The position numbers and the translations under genes are program-made. A stretch of 64,000 nt of DNA, taken from Edaphochlamys debaryana. Lineage: Eukaryota; Chlorophyta; Chlorophyceae; Chlamydomonadales. Location: assembly GCA_016858145.1 (NCBI GenBank), contig JAEHOE010000102.1, positions 186,001 through 250,000 on the forward strand, in the 5' to 3' direction. Shown piece after piece: positions 27,101-35,760 of this stretch; positions within the stretch are counted from its first letter, which is position 1; every line of letters begins with the position of its first letter. The notes beneath the pieces are model-generated. The model worked only from the letters and a program-made list of their open reading frames with translations. It made no database searches and had not been told where the DNA came from.

Positions 27101-30100
27101 TCACCTCGCCCAGCGGCAGCCTGCAGCTGAGGGTCAAGGATTCCGGCTGGATCGGGCTCTACGAGTTGGGCAAAGTGAAGTGAGTGCTATCGAGATCGAG
27201 ACCTACCGACAGCTCTGGCCAATGTTGCAATCTAGGTCTGGGTCAGGCGCAGGAAAGAGTCTCCCCTGGTCAGGCGTCAGAGCGGGGGCAAAGGTTGGCA
27301 CAGGGCACAGAATGCTCCTACTGGCTCACATTGTCTTTCCACAACAGGACATGGGTGGTCCCAACATCCCGGAACGCGAGCACCCGCAACCTCGTCCTGA
27401 ACACCGACGGGACATGGCTGGTGACTAACCCCGGGCTTCTCGCCAGCCCGCTGGTCCGCACCAGCGCTGCTGCGGGGCCCTTCCGCCTCACCCTGGACGA
27501 GTGGGAGGGCAGCCTCAGCATCCGCGATGCGGCCGGGCAGGAGGTCTATACCACGGCGCCAGGTGCGTTGGTTGGATTGGTTGCAGGCACCTCAGCTCAA
27601 CGGGCTGAGCTGCTTAGGAGGCAGCAGCTGCAGCTGCTTTTCAAACATGAGAGTATCTGTGCCTGCCACCCCCGCAGTTTGCCCCCGGCCCCCCACCTGG
27701 TGCTCTGACGGCGTGCTGAGTCTCGTGGAGTGCGGCGACGGCGGCGCTCGCGACTGGGTGTGCAACGGCAGGGGAGGCACGCGGGCTGTCATTTCGAGCA
27801 GCAGGGGCTGTGACGCAACTGACGCCATTACCGGATTCGTGAGTGCATGGGAAGATTACGGCATTGGGCTGGATGGGTTGCTTGCGCAAAGTCATTGGCT
27901 CAGTTGTGGCCTGGGTAGACGGACAGGGCTGGGGGTTGCACGTGCACCAGCCTCACCAGTTGCTCCATGACACCCGCAACGACCCACGGGCCAACCTCTC
28001 CCTGCAGCCCTACGCGCCCAACTTCTACTGCCCACTGGTGTTCCAAAGCGGTGAGCGGCGTGCTGCGCACAGGGGCTGACATGCCTGCTTCGATGCACAC
28101 AACAAGCCTGTATCACTACCCAGTCTGTTGTCAGCCCCTTGTGTCATGGCACCAATGGACAGTCTGTTGTCAAGCACCGCTGCCACAGCTTGTACACCTC
28201 ACACTGACGTGTCTGCCCTGCATCCCACCCTCCGTAGATGTTCACAATGCCCTGATGAACGTACGGATCATCCGCACCTGCCCCTTCGACATCACGGCGT
28301 GCCCCAGTACTGCTGCCGAGGTGGCGGTGCCCTGCGCGCTCTATGCCAACCCCGGCGGAACAGCGGGCCAGACATGGCCGGTGCGTGGGGTGCATTAGCG
28401 CTCGCACCGTCGTTTCTGCATCACTTGCTTCATGCAAATCAGGCAGTTCTGGCTTGCCGCGGTGGGACAGATAGAGTGATGGCATCGCTGCGCTCCTTCG
28501 CTGCCCTGACTTCCCGCCCCCCAGTGCGACCGCCTGGACTCGCCCTCGCGTCAGTACTACCTAGCCATGCGCAGCAACGGCAACCTGGAGGTGGCCAGCA
28601 CGTATGACGACACGGTCCTGTGGTCCAGCAACACGGCGGGCAGCGGCGCGAGGTCGCTGCAGGTCCTCCGCGACGGCACATGTGAGTTATGCACGGCATT
28701 CACGGCAAGGCTGTAATATCCGCGAGGGAGCGCGAATCATATCTCTCTCACTCTGGAATGTTTCTTTCTCGTTCCCTCGCGCAGGGTCGATTGTGCGCAA
28801 GGATGGTTCCCTGGTGCTGCGCTCAACGAGCCTCAACACGGGTAGCACCTTTTCAGCATTTGCGGGCGAGGCTCAGGGCCCCTTCCGGCTGCACATTTAC
28901 GATGACGGCACCATGGCGTTGCTCAACCGCAACCTCAGGGAGGCCTGGACATCGCGCAAGGGTGAGTGCGAAAAGGACTTGTTGTGTGGAGCTAGACGCT
29001 CTCGGGACAGAGGTTGGGGAGCCAGCCGACCAGCCCGGCCTTGAGTAACCTGCACATCAAACCACTGGTACGGTACGGCGCTCTCTCACCGCCCCTTCGC
29101 TTGCCCTACTCTTGCGCTCTACACAAACCTGCGCAGCTTGCGCCCCGGCCAATGGCGGCGCCGGCTGGTGCACTGCCGCCGGGGACGTCATGTTCCGCCT
29201 GGACTGCGATGGGGATGGACTGATAGACGTGGCGTGCCGTACAGCTACCGGGGTGCAGACGACCGTACTGTCGACGCGCAGCTGCCAGAGGCGTGTCAGC
29301 AACAACGCCGAGTGCCCCGCGGTCTTCATGGGTAAGCGGCGGCGTGTTGACGAAGGCAGGGGCGGGGGCTTGGGGTGGGCCCGAGGACTTCCCCAGGATC
29401 GAAAAGTCTGTCCCAGGGCCACGCACCCGCCCCCGATCGTCGGCGGTGCATGGGTTATGCCGTGATGGGCACGGAGCTTACAAGCGTGCAACATTGTTCC
29501 GCACTGTAGCTCACACACGCCCTTTGTCCTGCTAATCCCATGCAGCCGCCAACCCCGATCCCCTGGGCATCGAGCTAATCGTTTCGTGGCGTAACACCGT
29601 CAACCAGCTTCGCAGCGTCATGCTGGGTAGACCTGCCCTCACGGGTGTGCACGAGGGCGATAATGCAGCCGTAACTCCGCTGGCCGCTCAAACTGAGAGC
29701 ATCTTCTTCAAGTCGAACGACGGTCAGCCGTTCCCGGAGACCGGGACCTACTGGGCCTGCCTGAGGCGGGTCAGCAACAACTCTGTTGTGCCCAACGCCA
29801 ACGCCGTGTATGTGCGCTACGCAACATTTACGTTCAACATGAGCGGCGCTCCCCGCGATCGGGGCTTCATGCGCCTTGACACCATCCCTACCAACGCAAC
29901 CTCCTGCTCGCCCACGGACCCTGCCTTCGTCTTCGCCACGTCCTACACGCGACCACCGTCACCACCCCCGCCCTCGCCGCCTGTGTGAGCCCTTGCGCCA
30001 TGTCTGGCGTTGCGCACACCGCTCGCCCCCTCTGCCGCTGCCGTGTTGTGTCGTCCTCTGCTGAACCGCTCAGTGCTCTAACCCTCCCTGGCCGTGCCCT

Positions 30101-30636
30101 TACGCGATGTCTGCCGCAGGCCCCCCAAGCCCCCAAGCCCAGCTCCTCCGCCAAGACCTCCGAGCCCCCGGCCCAAGCCCCCAAGCCCAGCTCCCCCGCC
30201 TCGGCCCCCAAGCCCAGCTCCCAAGCCCAGTCCCCCGAGGCCGCCCGTTCCCCCGCCTCGGCCCCCAAGCCCTGCTCCCAAGCCCAGTCCCCCGAGGCCG
30301 CCCGTTCCCCCGCCTCGGCCCCCAAGCCCTGCTCCCAAGCCCAGTCCCCCGAGGCCGCCCGTTCCCCCGCCTCGGCCCCCAAGCCCTGCTCCCAAGCCCA
30401 GTCCCCCGAGGCCGCCCGTTCCCCCGCCTCGGCCGCCAAGCCCTGCTCCCAAGCCCAGTCCCCCAAGGCCGCCCGTTCCTCCGCCTCGGCCCCCAAGCCC
30501 TGCTCCCAAGCCCAATCCCCCAAGTCCGCCCGTCCCCCCACCTCGGCCGCCAAGCCCAGCTCCCAAGCCCAAGCCCCCAAGTCCACCCATTCCCCCGCCT
30601 CGGCCCCCCAGCCCGCGGCCGCGACCCCCAGTATAA
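10525..30636 (+). CDS. Gene B: secreted Kp43-like subtilase fused to lectin, PAN, cysteine modules and an HRGP tail
   Basis: A single multi-exon gene of about 20 kb with dozens of exons. The start ATG (10525; alternative in-frame ATG at 10543) opens a hydrophobic signal peptide (MGLTCAAALGLVVAALCCAL). Exons then encode a prodomain, the subtilisin core with all catalytic motifs, a Kp43-type C-terminal beta domain, ricin-like segments, bulb-lectin repeats, a PAN domain, five copies of a cysteine module and a 19-residue Pro repeat, ending TAA at 30634-30636. Exon phases join in frame wherever I checked (signal peptide to 17.65 kb, and several exons downstream). It should be secreted and act in the wall or matrix. 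Known volvocine wall-digesting subtilases (sporangin, VheA) make a wall-lytic role plausible, but I cannot say it is their orthologue. The alternative is two adjacent genes split somewhere in 17.7-25.6 kb; gene A's matching architecture and the absence of an internal stop and start argue against that. Confidence 0.8.
12416..17655 (+). other. Gene B: S8 subtilisin catalytic domain (Kp43-like)
   Basis: The catalytic Asp lies in VTDSGLD (GAC 12422-12424) on an 18-nt microexon (12416-12433). The catalytic His lies in the THGTHGHEV segment (candidate codons CAC 12959-12961 or CAT 12968-12970). The oxyanion Asn is in VVAAGNQ (exon 13419-13571). IKP-DLVAPG spans a 15-nt microexon (15348-15362). The catalytic Ser is in GTSYSAAT (TCG 16021-16023) on a 23-nt exon (16016-16038). 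After it come AAGHLALVRQYFR, GWGRLDLSSSLP and LVNDLDLLYEI, then the TTNNVERVRV...VTFHVQ beta domain typical of Kp43-type subtilases. Phases join exactly across the Asp and Ser exons. The domain looks active apart from the unusual His motif. Confidence 0.88.
14482..14751 (+). other. Gene B: PA-like insertion in the protease
   Basis: An exon following the FHPVSGSAAVFSNW exon reads KTLDVVLANPAHACAPL, then GGNIVLIDTARLPEFGNIN and PAGIIFIKDDDE. This is the strand-and-Cys pattern of a protease-associated (PA) domain, inserted between the Asn and Ser motifs, where subtilases of plants and Kp43-like enzymes often have it. PA domains usually govern substrate access or binding; that role is inferred here. 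Confidence 0.65.
17702..17915 (+). repeat. Three tandem ~70-bp repeats in a gene B intron
   Basis: Units start near 17702, 17772 and 17842. Each contains GTGTCATGGA(G/T)CAACGCA followed by CAACTTGCCC(A/T)GCTGAGC and CTTC(T)TTTGTG. They lie in the intron between the exon ending at 17655 and the next at about 18061. The first 12 bases of each unit match the end of the inverted-repeat element at 32278-32813. Confidence 0.85.
18061..20020 (+). other. Gene B: ricin-B-like lectin segments
   Basis: Exons after the protease encode repeats with a Cys-V/T start and a QxW-like end: CFTVPQDNQTAGVPLQQW..C with QSFELVP (18353-18507), CWTTAGSLGAAVVLGNC (18663 on), ACVAVNQTSTTDGSSILLATC (19000 on), CLTVRGNTTNAPATFETC (19493-19648) and FCLDVPPAPATVLALGAC (19805 on). 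The pattern fits a beta-trefoil (ricin B type) carbohydrate-binding fold. Whether the sugar-binding residues remain intact cannot be judged by eye. Confidence 0.6.
20161..25900 (+). other. Gene B: cysteine module, beta segments, bulb-lectin repeats and PAN domain
   Basis: The first cysteine module (NFCNGVIFPVYC, WVCMDPVTNRRGVVLPSTGC, CPGYLPG) lies at 20161-20367. Unassigned beta-rich exons follow (20530-20700, 20932-21140, 21303-21448). Bulb-lectin-like repeats appear at 21855-22075 (NGDLELYYST, ILRPDGVWVI) and 23463-23880 (EDGNLCVYS, TNDGNLNLYN). Exon 22741-22987 is PAN/Apple-like (AEHCAYLCGLRFDCWMW ... RVCTIAG). A second cysteine module runs through 24012-24520 (WVCADVTNGWYGVI, FCPGYLG). 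Exon boundaries are approximate here, and some short exons near 24.6-25.9 kb are not placed. Confidence 0.55.
25960..29985 (+). other. Gene B: lectin/cysteine-module block duplicated in gene A
   Basis: Alternating bulb-lectin-like repeats (TWVVPTSRNASTRN...LNTDGTWLV at 27355-27560; MRSNGNLEVAS at 28567; VRKDGSLVLRS at 28793; IYDDGTMALLNRN) and three cysteine modules (26434-26855, 27678-28050, 29130-29330), ending with a beta-rich domain (29546-29985; WRNTVNQ ... FNMSGAPRDRGFMRLD). The block is collinear with gene A 83-4230. Several stretches, such as 26945-27150 against 1119-1320, are nearly identical, intronic bases included. Confidence 0.8.
30121..30636 (+). repeat. Gene B proline-rich tail with seven 19-residue repeats
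   Basis: The last exon encodes PPPRPPSPAPKPSPPRPPV repeated seven times. Five copies are alike at protein level; then come variants with NPPSPPV and KPPSPPI and a closing SPRPRPPV. At DNA level the unit is 57 bp and the middle copies are nearly identical. Such (S)PPxP tracts are hydroxylated and glycosylated in volvocine wall proteins. Gene A's tail differs in repeat type and number. Confidence 0.9.
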
Positions 30637-30872
30637 CCGCTTGGTTCGCAATCAAAGTCAATTGCTTACTGTATAGGTCTTCGAGTGCACCACTGGCGGT
30701 CGATGCCAGTGCCTGTGTTAGCCGGGCTGTGGGGCATGCAGTCCGCAGGGCTCTGATCCTGACCCGACGCTAGATTGTACGTGTGCCCTCAGTCTGGCCG
30801 CATAGCCAATTGCCTGTTCATGCCTCAAGCATTGTTGATGTCATCATGGGGCACCCAAGCTTGTGCCATCTT

Positions 30873-30877
30873 TGTAA
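30873..30877 (+). terminator. Candidate polyadenylation signal TGTAA for gene B
   Basis: TGTAA, the usual poly(A) signal of volvocine algae, lies 237 bp past the gene B stop and is the first such motif I noticed downstream on this strand. It is a five-base motif, so the support is modest. Confidence 0.4.
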
Positions 30878-32277
30878 TCGTCCTGCAAGCTCGTCATTGC
30901 GTTGCATTCATGTGTAGCGGACTCGAAGTTGGCGCAAGCGCACTCGACAAGGTGCCTTCGTCCACATCCCGGAGCACACTTCGATGAGCATGATGATGGT
31001 GATTGACGGGGTCCAGACGTTCGAAGACCTCGGGCCTTCTGGGTCCAAGAAAGAAAGAACCGCGTTTGCCCCGCCGCTGCCTCGCCAGCGGTCACTCTCC
31101 AGATTGCCTGGACGACCCCACCCATGTCTTCCCGTGTAAGATTTGCGCTGAGCCCTTGCCGTCAGGCGTCTGCGTGCCTACCCGACAAACTGAATCGATA
31201 CTTTGTTTACGCCTGGCTCGCTGGCGCGGCGGTGCAGGCGGTCAGCATGCAGCTATACATGTGCGTGTGGTGGACACTCACGGACATTTATAACTTACGT
31301 GGCAGCTTGCAAGCCCTTGTGGTGGGCAGCGAGGTGGGCTAAGGTAGGAAGGGAACCAAGGCCAACCAAAACAGGAACCAGGGTTAGTGCATGAAGTGGT
31401 TGCCGCGCGACTAGGGTCCGTGGCGGTACCCGGCCGGTTGGGACCTGCGGGCGGGGGGGTCTTGCTGGGTCATGGAGCAACAGTGCAACACACAAACCTG
31501 CCTCTCGCTTTTGCTCCGTAATTCCTAAAGCTATGCTTTGCTTGTGATTGTTGAGCACAATGTTTAACTGCCGCTCGTGACAAAACGCGTAAAGCCAGCA
31601 TGTTTCAGGATCCTAACCATCTCATGCTGCGGGGCGAGCAGAGAGCGACGTCCCTCAAAGCTAGGCGGCACATCGAAGCCTTCCAAAGCCGCCCGAAGCC
31701 GTCCGAGCCTCCCACACACGAGTTACCTGGGGCAGGTTACCTGAGCGTGCGGGTCGGGTGCGTAGCGTCTCCGGCGGCTCGCTATAGGCCCGCCCAGCAT
31801 CATCATACAGACCTGTAGGTGACGGAAGAACCGCCGCAGGAAGGTGAAAGAGCGTCAGGAACTTCTTCTCGAAAGCGCGTGCCAGCGCGACGATGAGGCA
31901 GGCAGTGGAAGGCCCGAAGTCGATGAAAGCATTCGTGCCAAGCCGTGCAGTCCCCAGGAATCGGGGCCAAATGCAAGCCCAGATCCTTTTTGGCCTTTCA
32001 TTTGCGGAGCGACGGGCGGCGCAGGGGCACCCCGCAGGGGGGCCGCGGCGCGGGCCGTTGGGACGGAAATGACCGTATGGAAAGCCATTGTGAGAGATCG
32101 AGGAAGGTCAAAGTATTGAAGTGCCAGAACGAGCCCTAGGCTTGCCGCCCAGGCTACTGTACACCTCTAGAGGGCTGCTTTGGGGGACCGAATCCCCGGC
32201 CCCCCACGGCTTCTGCGAGTTGCCGGGAGTGTGGCGTGTGGGCGAAGTCCTGCTTTGCGTGGCGAGTTGAAACGCAA
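30878..32277. other. Spacer between genes B and C, no gene recognised
   Basis: No family-like open frames and no splice-linked exon chain. A GGGTCATGGAGCAACA stretch at about 31470 resembles the end of the inverted-repeat element that follows. Genes B and C converge here, so the interval should hold both 3' flanks. Confidence 0.45.
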
Positions 32278-32813
32278 GGGTGTCATGGAGCCACGGCCAA
32301 ACTTATTACAAGTTATGCCCGAACCGCGATGCCAAACGCTATTGCTTGCTTATCGTTACACTGCAGCATTGAGACCAGCGAAAGTTATCGGCCCGGCGCG
32401 ATTTAAACGTGTCAAGAACCCGGTTGCACCATAGCGCGAGAAAGGATGAAACTGTATGGTGTCATACGCTGTAAGCCTAAGAGCAAGGTGATTCCGGCAG
32501 CTGTGGGCGCAGCTTTTGCGAGGAACGAAGCATGCATGTTGCGGTTGCCGACTTCGGGCAAACGTCACCACTCAAACTCGGACCGAGCGCGATGCTGCTA
32601 TCTAGCCTTACTCATCCAAGCAATAATAGAATCGCTCCTCGCGCTATGTGTGCGCGTTGGTGCACCGAGTTCTGACATGTTCAACAAGAGCGAGGTTCGC
32701 GCCGGGGCGATAACTTTCGCCGGTCTCATGGATGCAGTGTAAAGACAAGCCAACAACAGCGTTTGGCATCGCCGGGCATGTTGCGTAAACTTGGGAGTGG
32801 CTCCATGACACCC
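32278..32813. mobile_element. Non-autonomous inverted-repeat (MITE-like) element
   Basis: The left end reads GGGTGTCATGGAGCCAC and the right end is its reverse complement (GTGGCTCCATGACACCC, ending 32813). The inverted similarity continues inward for about 155-175 bp on each side. For example, GATGCCAAACGCT and GAAAGTTATCG appear on the left at 32328-32390 and in reverse complement at 32700-32770. The short centre has no open frame, so the element is non-autonomous. A target-site duplication could not be defined, partly because another GACACCC copy abuts the right end (32819-32825). The same terminal motif is scattered in introns of genes B and C. Confidence 0.75.
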
Positions 32814-34263
32814 ATGCATGACACCCGAGCAGTACTTCACCGCCCACACGTCACACACCTGCCAACACGGGGTCGTCCTGGGGGGCTCGCCATCAGGGGG
32901 CTCACCCCCCGCATGAACCCGCTATGTGCGTGCGTGCTGGCGCAGAACGCAGAAAGGCAGTGTGTGCCCAGTCATGCATGGCGCTGGATGGCGCGGAGTT
33001 GGTCTGTGCGGAACCTAGTCCAGGCGTATGCGCGCCCGCTCCTGCATGCCTCGGCTTAAGTACGACCGTCCTGTTGGTACACGCTGCTGGCCCACGTGAA
33101 CCACCGCATACTTCACGCAAGTTCTGCGTGACTCCAAGTTAGACACTGGTTTGGGGGCTGGGCCCCAGGCCGTCACTTAATCCTCCTCAAACGCTGACAA
33201 AAGCCCCCCCGCCCGCCGCGCGGGGGCGTAACCTGATCCCCGTTTCCAATCCACCCCGCGCCCCCCCCGCATGACGCCTGACGCGTTCAGCAGCATCTGT
33301 CCCCGTCATCGTTTTAAGTACACTGCACGACAAAGAATCCCCACAACGCTTGAGCGCGGCGAGGTCTCAGCCCCCGAGGAGGGCATTTGGATAAATTATA
33401 GATAGGCTGCAAAGGAAGGCCAGCTGAGGCGCTTTTGAAGGGGGTTGCAGGGCGGGGTTGAAACGTAGAAACGGTTGGTGCCACGCCGATGCGGCTGCGC
33501 CTTCCCTATCAGCCACTACTGGTTGGCCATCAAGACACTGTTGCAGTTAACGCCGCACACAAAGCTTCCGGTGAACTCTGTCACGCCAGCCTCGGCCTGA
33601 CCTGGGCTTGAGACCGAGTAGGACTTACAGTGGGAGCCGTGTGGACCCGACGGTACTCTAGCAGACATACAGCGGCGCATACGCAGTAATGCAGGGCGCA
33701 CAAGAAACATTGCTTCATGCATCGAGCACTAAAGACGTCAGGAGCTAGCTAGCCGGACCGTGGCTTGGAAGGGGTATTCACATGTGACGGGGTGCGTTAC
33801 GGTTAGGGTCCAAGGCTCGCCGGACCATGGCATAAATGCCCTGCAGATCAGCAACGCAGCAAGTTAGACGGGTCCAGATAGAAGAATCGGCCCTTGGCAT
33901 ATCCACAAGAATAGGACCTCAACAGGCCACAGCAGATGCACGCAGGAGTGTCATGGGGCCATACAACCAGAGGTCCGCACAGTACAACCCGGCCCCCACC
34001 AGCATCAGTAGTCTGGAGCGGCCGAGCGAGCGAGAAGCTAGAGAAGCCAACAAAGGAACAAACGTGGAATGTGAAGACGGGTTGTGCTATCAATCCCGCA
34101 TGCACATGCAAGGTCTTGCCTGAGTATCCGATCCAGCCATCATCAAGGCCTACGCCCAAACAAACACGAGGAGATGCATTACCCAAGGGCAGCACAGCAA
34201 CACGTTTTCCGAGGAGTCCACAGTTCTTGAAGGTCCATCAGTCATTATTCGCGTGCGTGATGA
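32814..34263. other. Spacer downstream of gene C, no gene recognised
   Basis: No gene supported. A reverse-strand frame at 33516-33722 (ending GSFVCGVNCNSVLMANQ) has a Cys pattern slightly like the gene C C-terminus but is not needed by it and has no clear acceptor. TTACA at 33625-33629 (TGTAA on the - strand) is a possible distant poly(A) signal for gene C. Confidence 0.35.
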
Positions 34264-34640
34264 CAAGGGTGGCTGCCCCAAGGCAGGAAAAGGGCCGAGC
34301 CCCGTGGTCCCCCCCAGGGGGTCCATTAGTTGGGTCTGGCTCGCCCCCTGAAGCCCTCAACCCCTTTCCACCACCAGCTCTCACCATGGCACGCCGTCTC
34401 GCACCCAGCCATACATGAATCCGTTCAAACCCTCACTACACAAGGTGATGCGCTCTTCAGGCGGCGTTCACCAAATCGGCCTGGACATAGCCTGATTCAC
34501 CCGCAGCTTCGGCCCCGCCTGCCGACGGCTTCGGGAACCTCCTCCTCATCCTGCAACACCGCCCCCTCCGCCTCCACCCGCGCCTCCGCCCGCAGCTGCG
34601 GCCCCGCTCTTGCACCCCCAGAGTCTGACAGCGGGGGCTC
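34264..34640 (+). mobile_element. Dispersed repeat element, copy 1
   Basis: It starts at CAAGGGTGGCT and contains AAGGCAGGAAAAGGGC, GAGCCCCGTGG and GGCCTGGACATAGCC. For about 380 bp it matches the reverse complement of 47600-48051, with differences in the Ser/Pro-rich middle. The right limit is uncertain. No transposase is visible. It lies just past the 3' end of gene C. Confidence 0.65.
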
Positions 34641-34806
34641 AGCCCGGAACCACAGTGTCATGGCTGGCATTCAACACCGTGCCAGGCGTAATCACCGGGC
34701 GGGGTCCCCCACAGGTAGTTGCCTCCACGTCAACAAAAGGTGGCGCCCAGCAAGCACACACCCGGTCGATAGCTCCTCGGTGGTAGGCTGCTGCCATGGC
34801 CGTCTC

Positions 34807-35760
34807 CTAAGCGCACATACTGAAGAAGAGGTAATTTGTGCACGTCCACGAGCAGCATTCCTCGTTTGAGGAGCAAAATGAGCCGCCGGAAATGCACTGC
34901 GCAGGGAGATGTGATGGTTGCAAGGGGGGGGGGCGCATGTGCGTGACCAGCGCTGCAGGATGCCAGTCCATTTCATGTTTGCGCTGGTTTGTAACCTTAT
35001 GGCTTCAAGTGGACTTGATTCTTGCCTCCTCGAGCGCTTTGCAACCCCGCACGATCTTGCCATTTTGTGTGTTTGGATTTGGCTGCTCGTGTCATCCACA
35101 TGCTTAAACCCCAAACGCTCCCGACTATTCGGATCTAACCTACCGGCTCCCCCCCCAAGCACCATAATAGCAGGGAACATGCACACCCCTAGAGGTGACG
35201 TACCGTTCGGCACGAGCCTGACACGCAATGCTGGCTCCAGCATTCTTTGTGAAGAGAACAACTACTTCCGTCAGATTTCTGCAGGGCAGACCATTGCAGC
35301 TCAGCGAGGTACGCGTACCAGGAAGCGCGCACACAGCACAGCAGTACGGACTGCTGTCAGCGATCAAGCGAGCCTGTTGCAATCTGCTCTGGTGTATGCG
35401 TCAGACACGTCTAGTACGTCGTACGCACCTTCTTGACGCAATTGGTGCCCATGCACACTGAATCTGAGGGACAATGGCTGTCGATGATGCAGGCGATGCA
35501 TCTGCCGTGAAAGGAGGGCCAGGAAGGGCTTTAGCACGTGCGGAGCCAAGCCCTGGCGGGCTGCATCTGCTTCAGTAGCATGCTCTGAAGCATTTGACAC
35601 CGCTGGCTCACTTTGTCAAGCTGAAAGTGGCAAGTGCACATATCCCGCTCTGACAATGGCGGTCTTGAAGGCAAAAGCCACCGTTCGCAGACTTGGGCAC
35701 GCAGGCGACACCCAGACAGTACTCGTCTGAATCGCACTGATAATCGTTCCAGTCCATGCA
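34807..35760 (-). other. Gene C: knottin-like Cys-rich C-terminus
   Basis: Four small exons with repeated Cys pairs: CDSDEYCLGVACV and GFCLQDRHCQSGIC (ending 35612), CIACIIDSHCPSDSVCMGTNCV (35501-35429), CSLHKECWSQHCVSGSC (35278-35204) and FCSSNEECCSWTC (34896-34807, stop TAG). Phases fit exactly (2, 0, 0). The C.....C....C spacing resembles small disulfide-knot repeats; the function is unknown. Confidence 0.7.

Noticed and set aside
29888..30661. Reverse-strand and +1 frame ORFs of 180-260 codons over the gene B tail
   Set aside because: Shadows of the 57-bp Pro repeat. Only the PPSPxP frame continues an upstream exon in phase and matches gene A.
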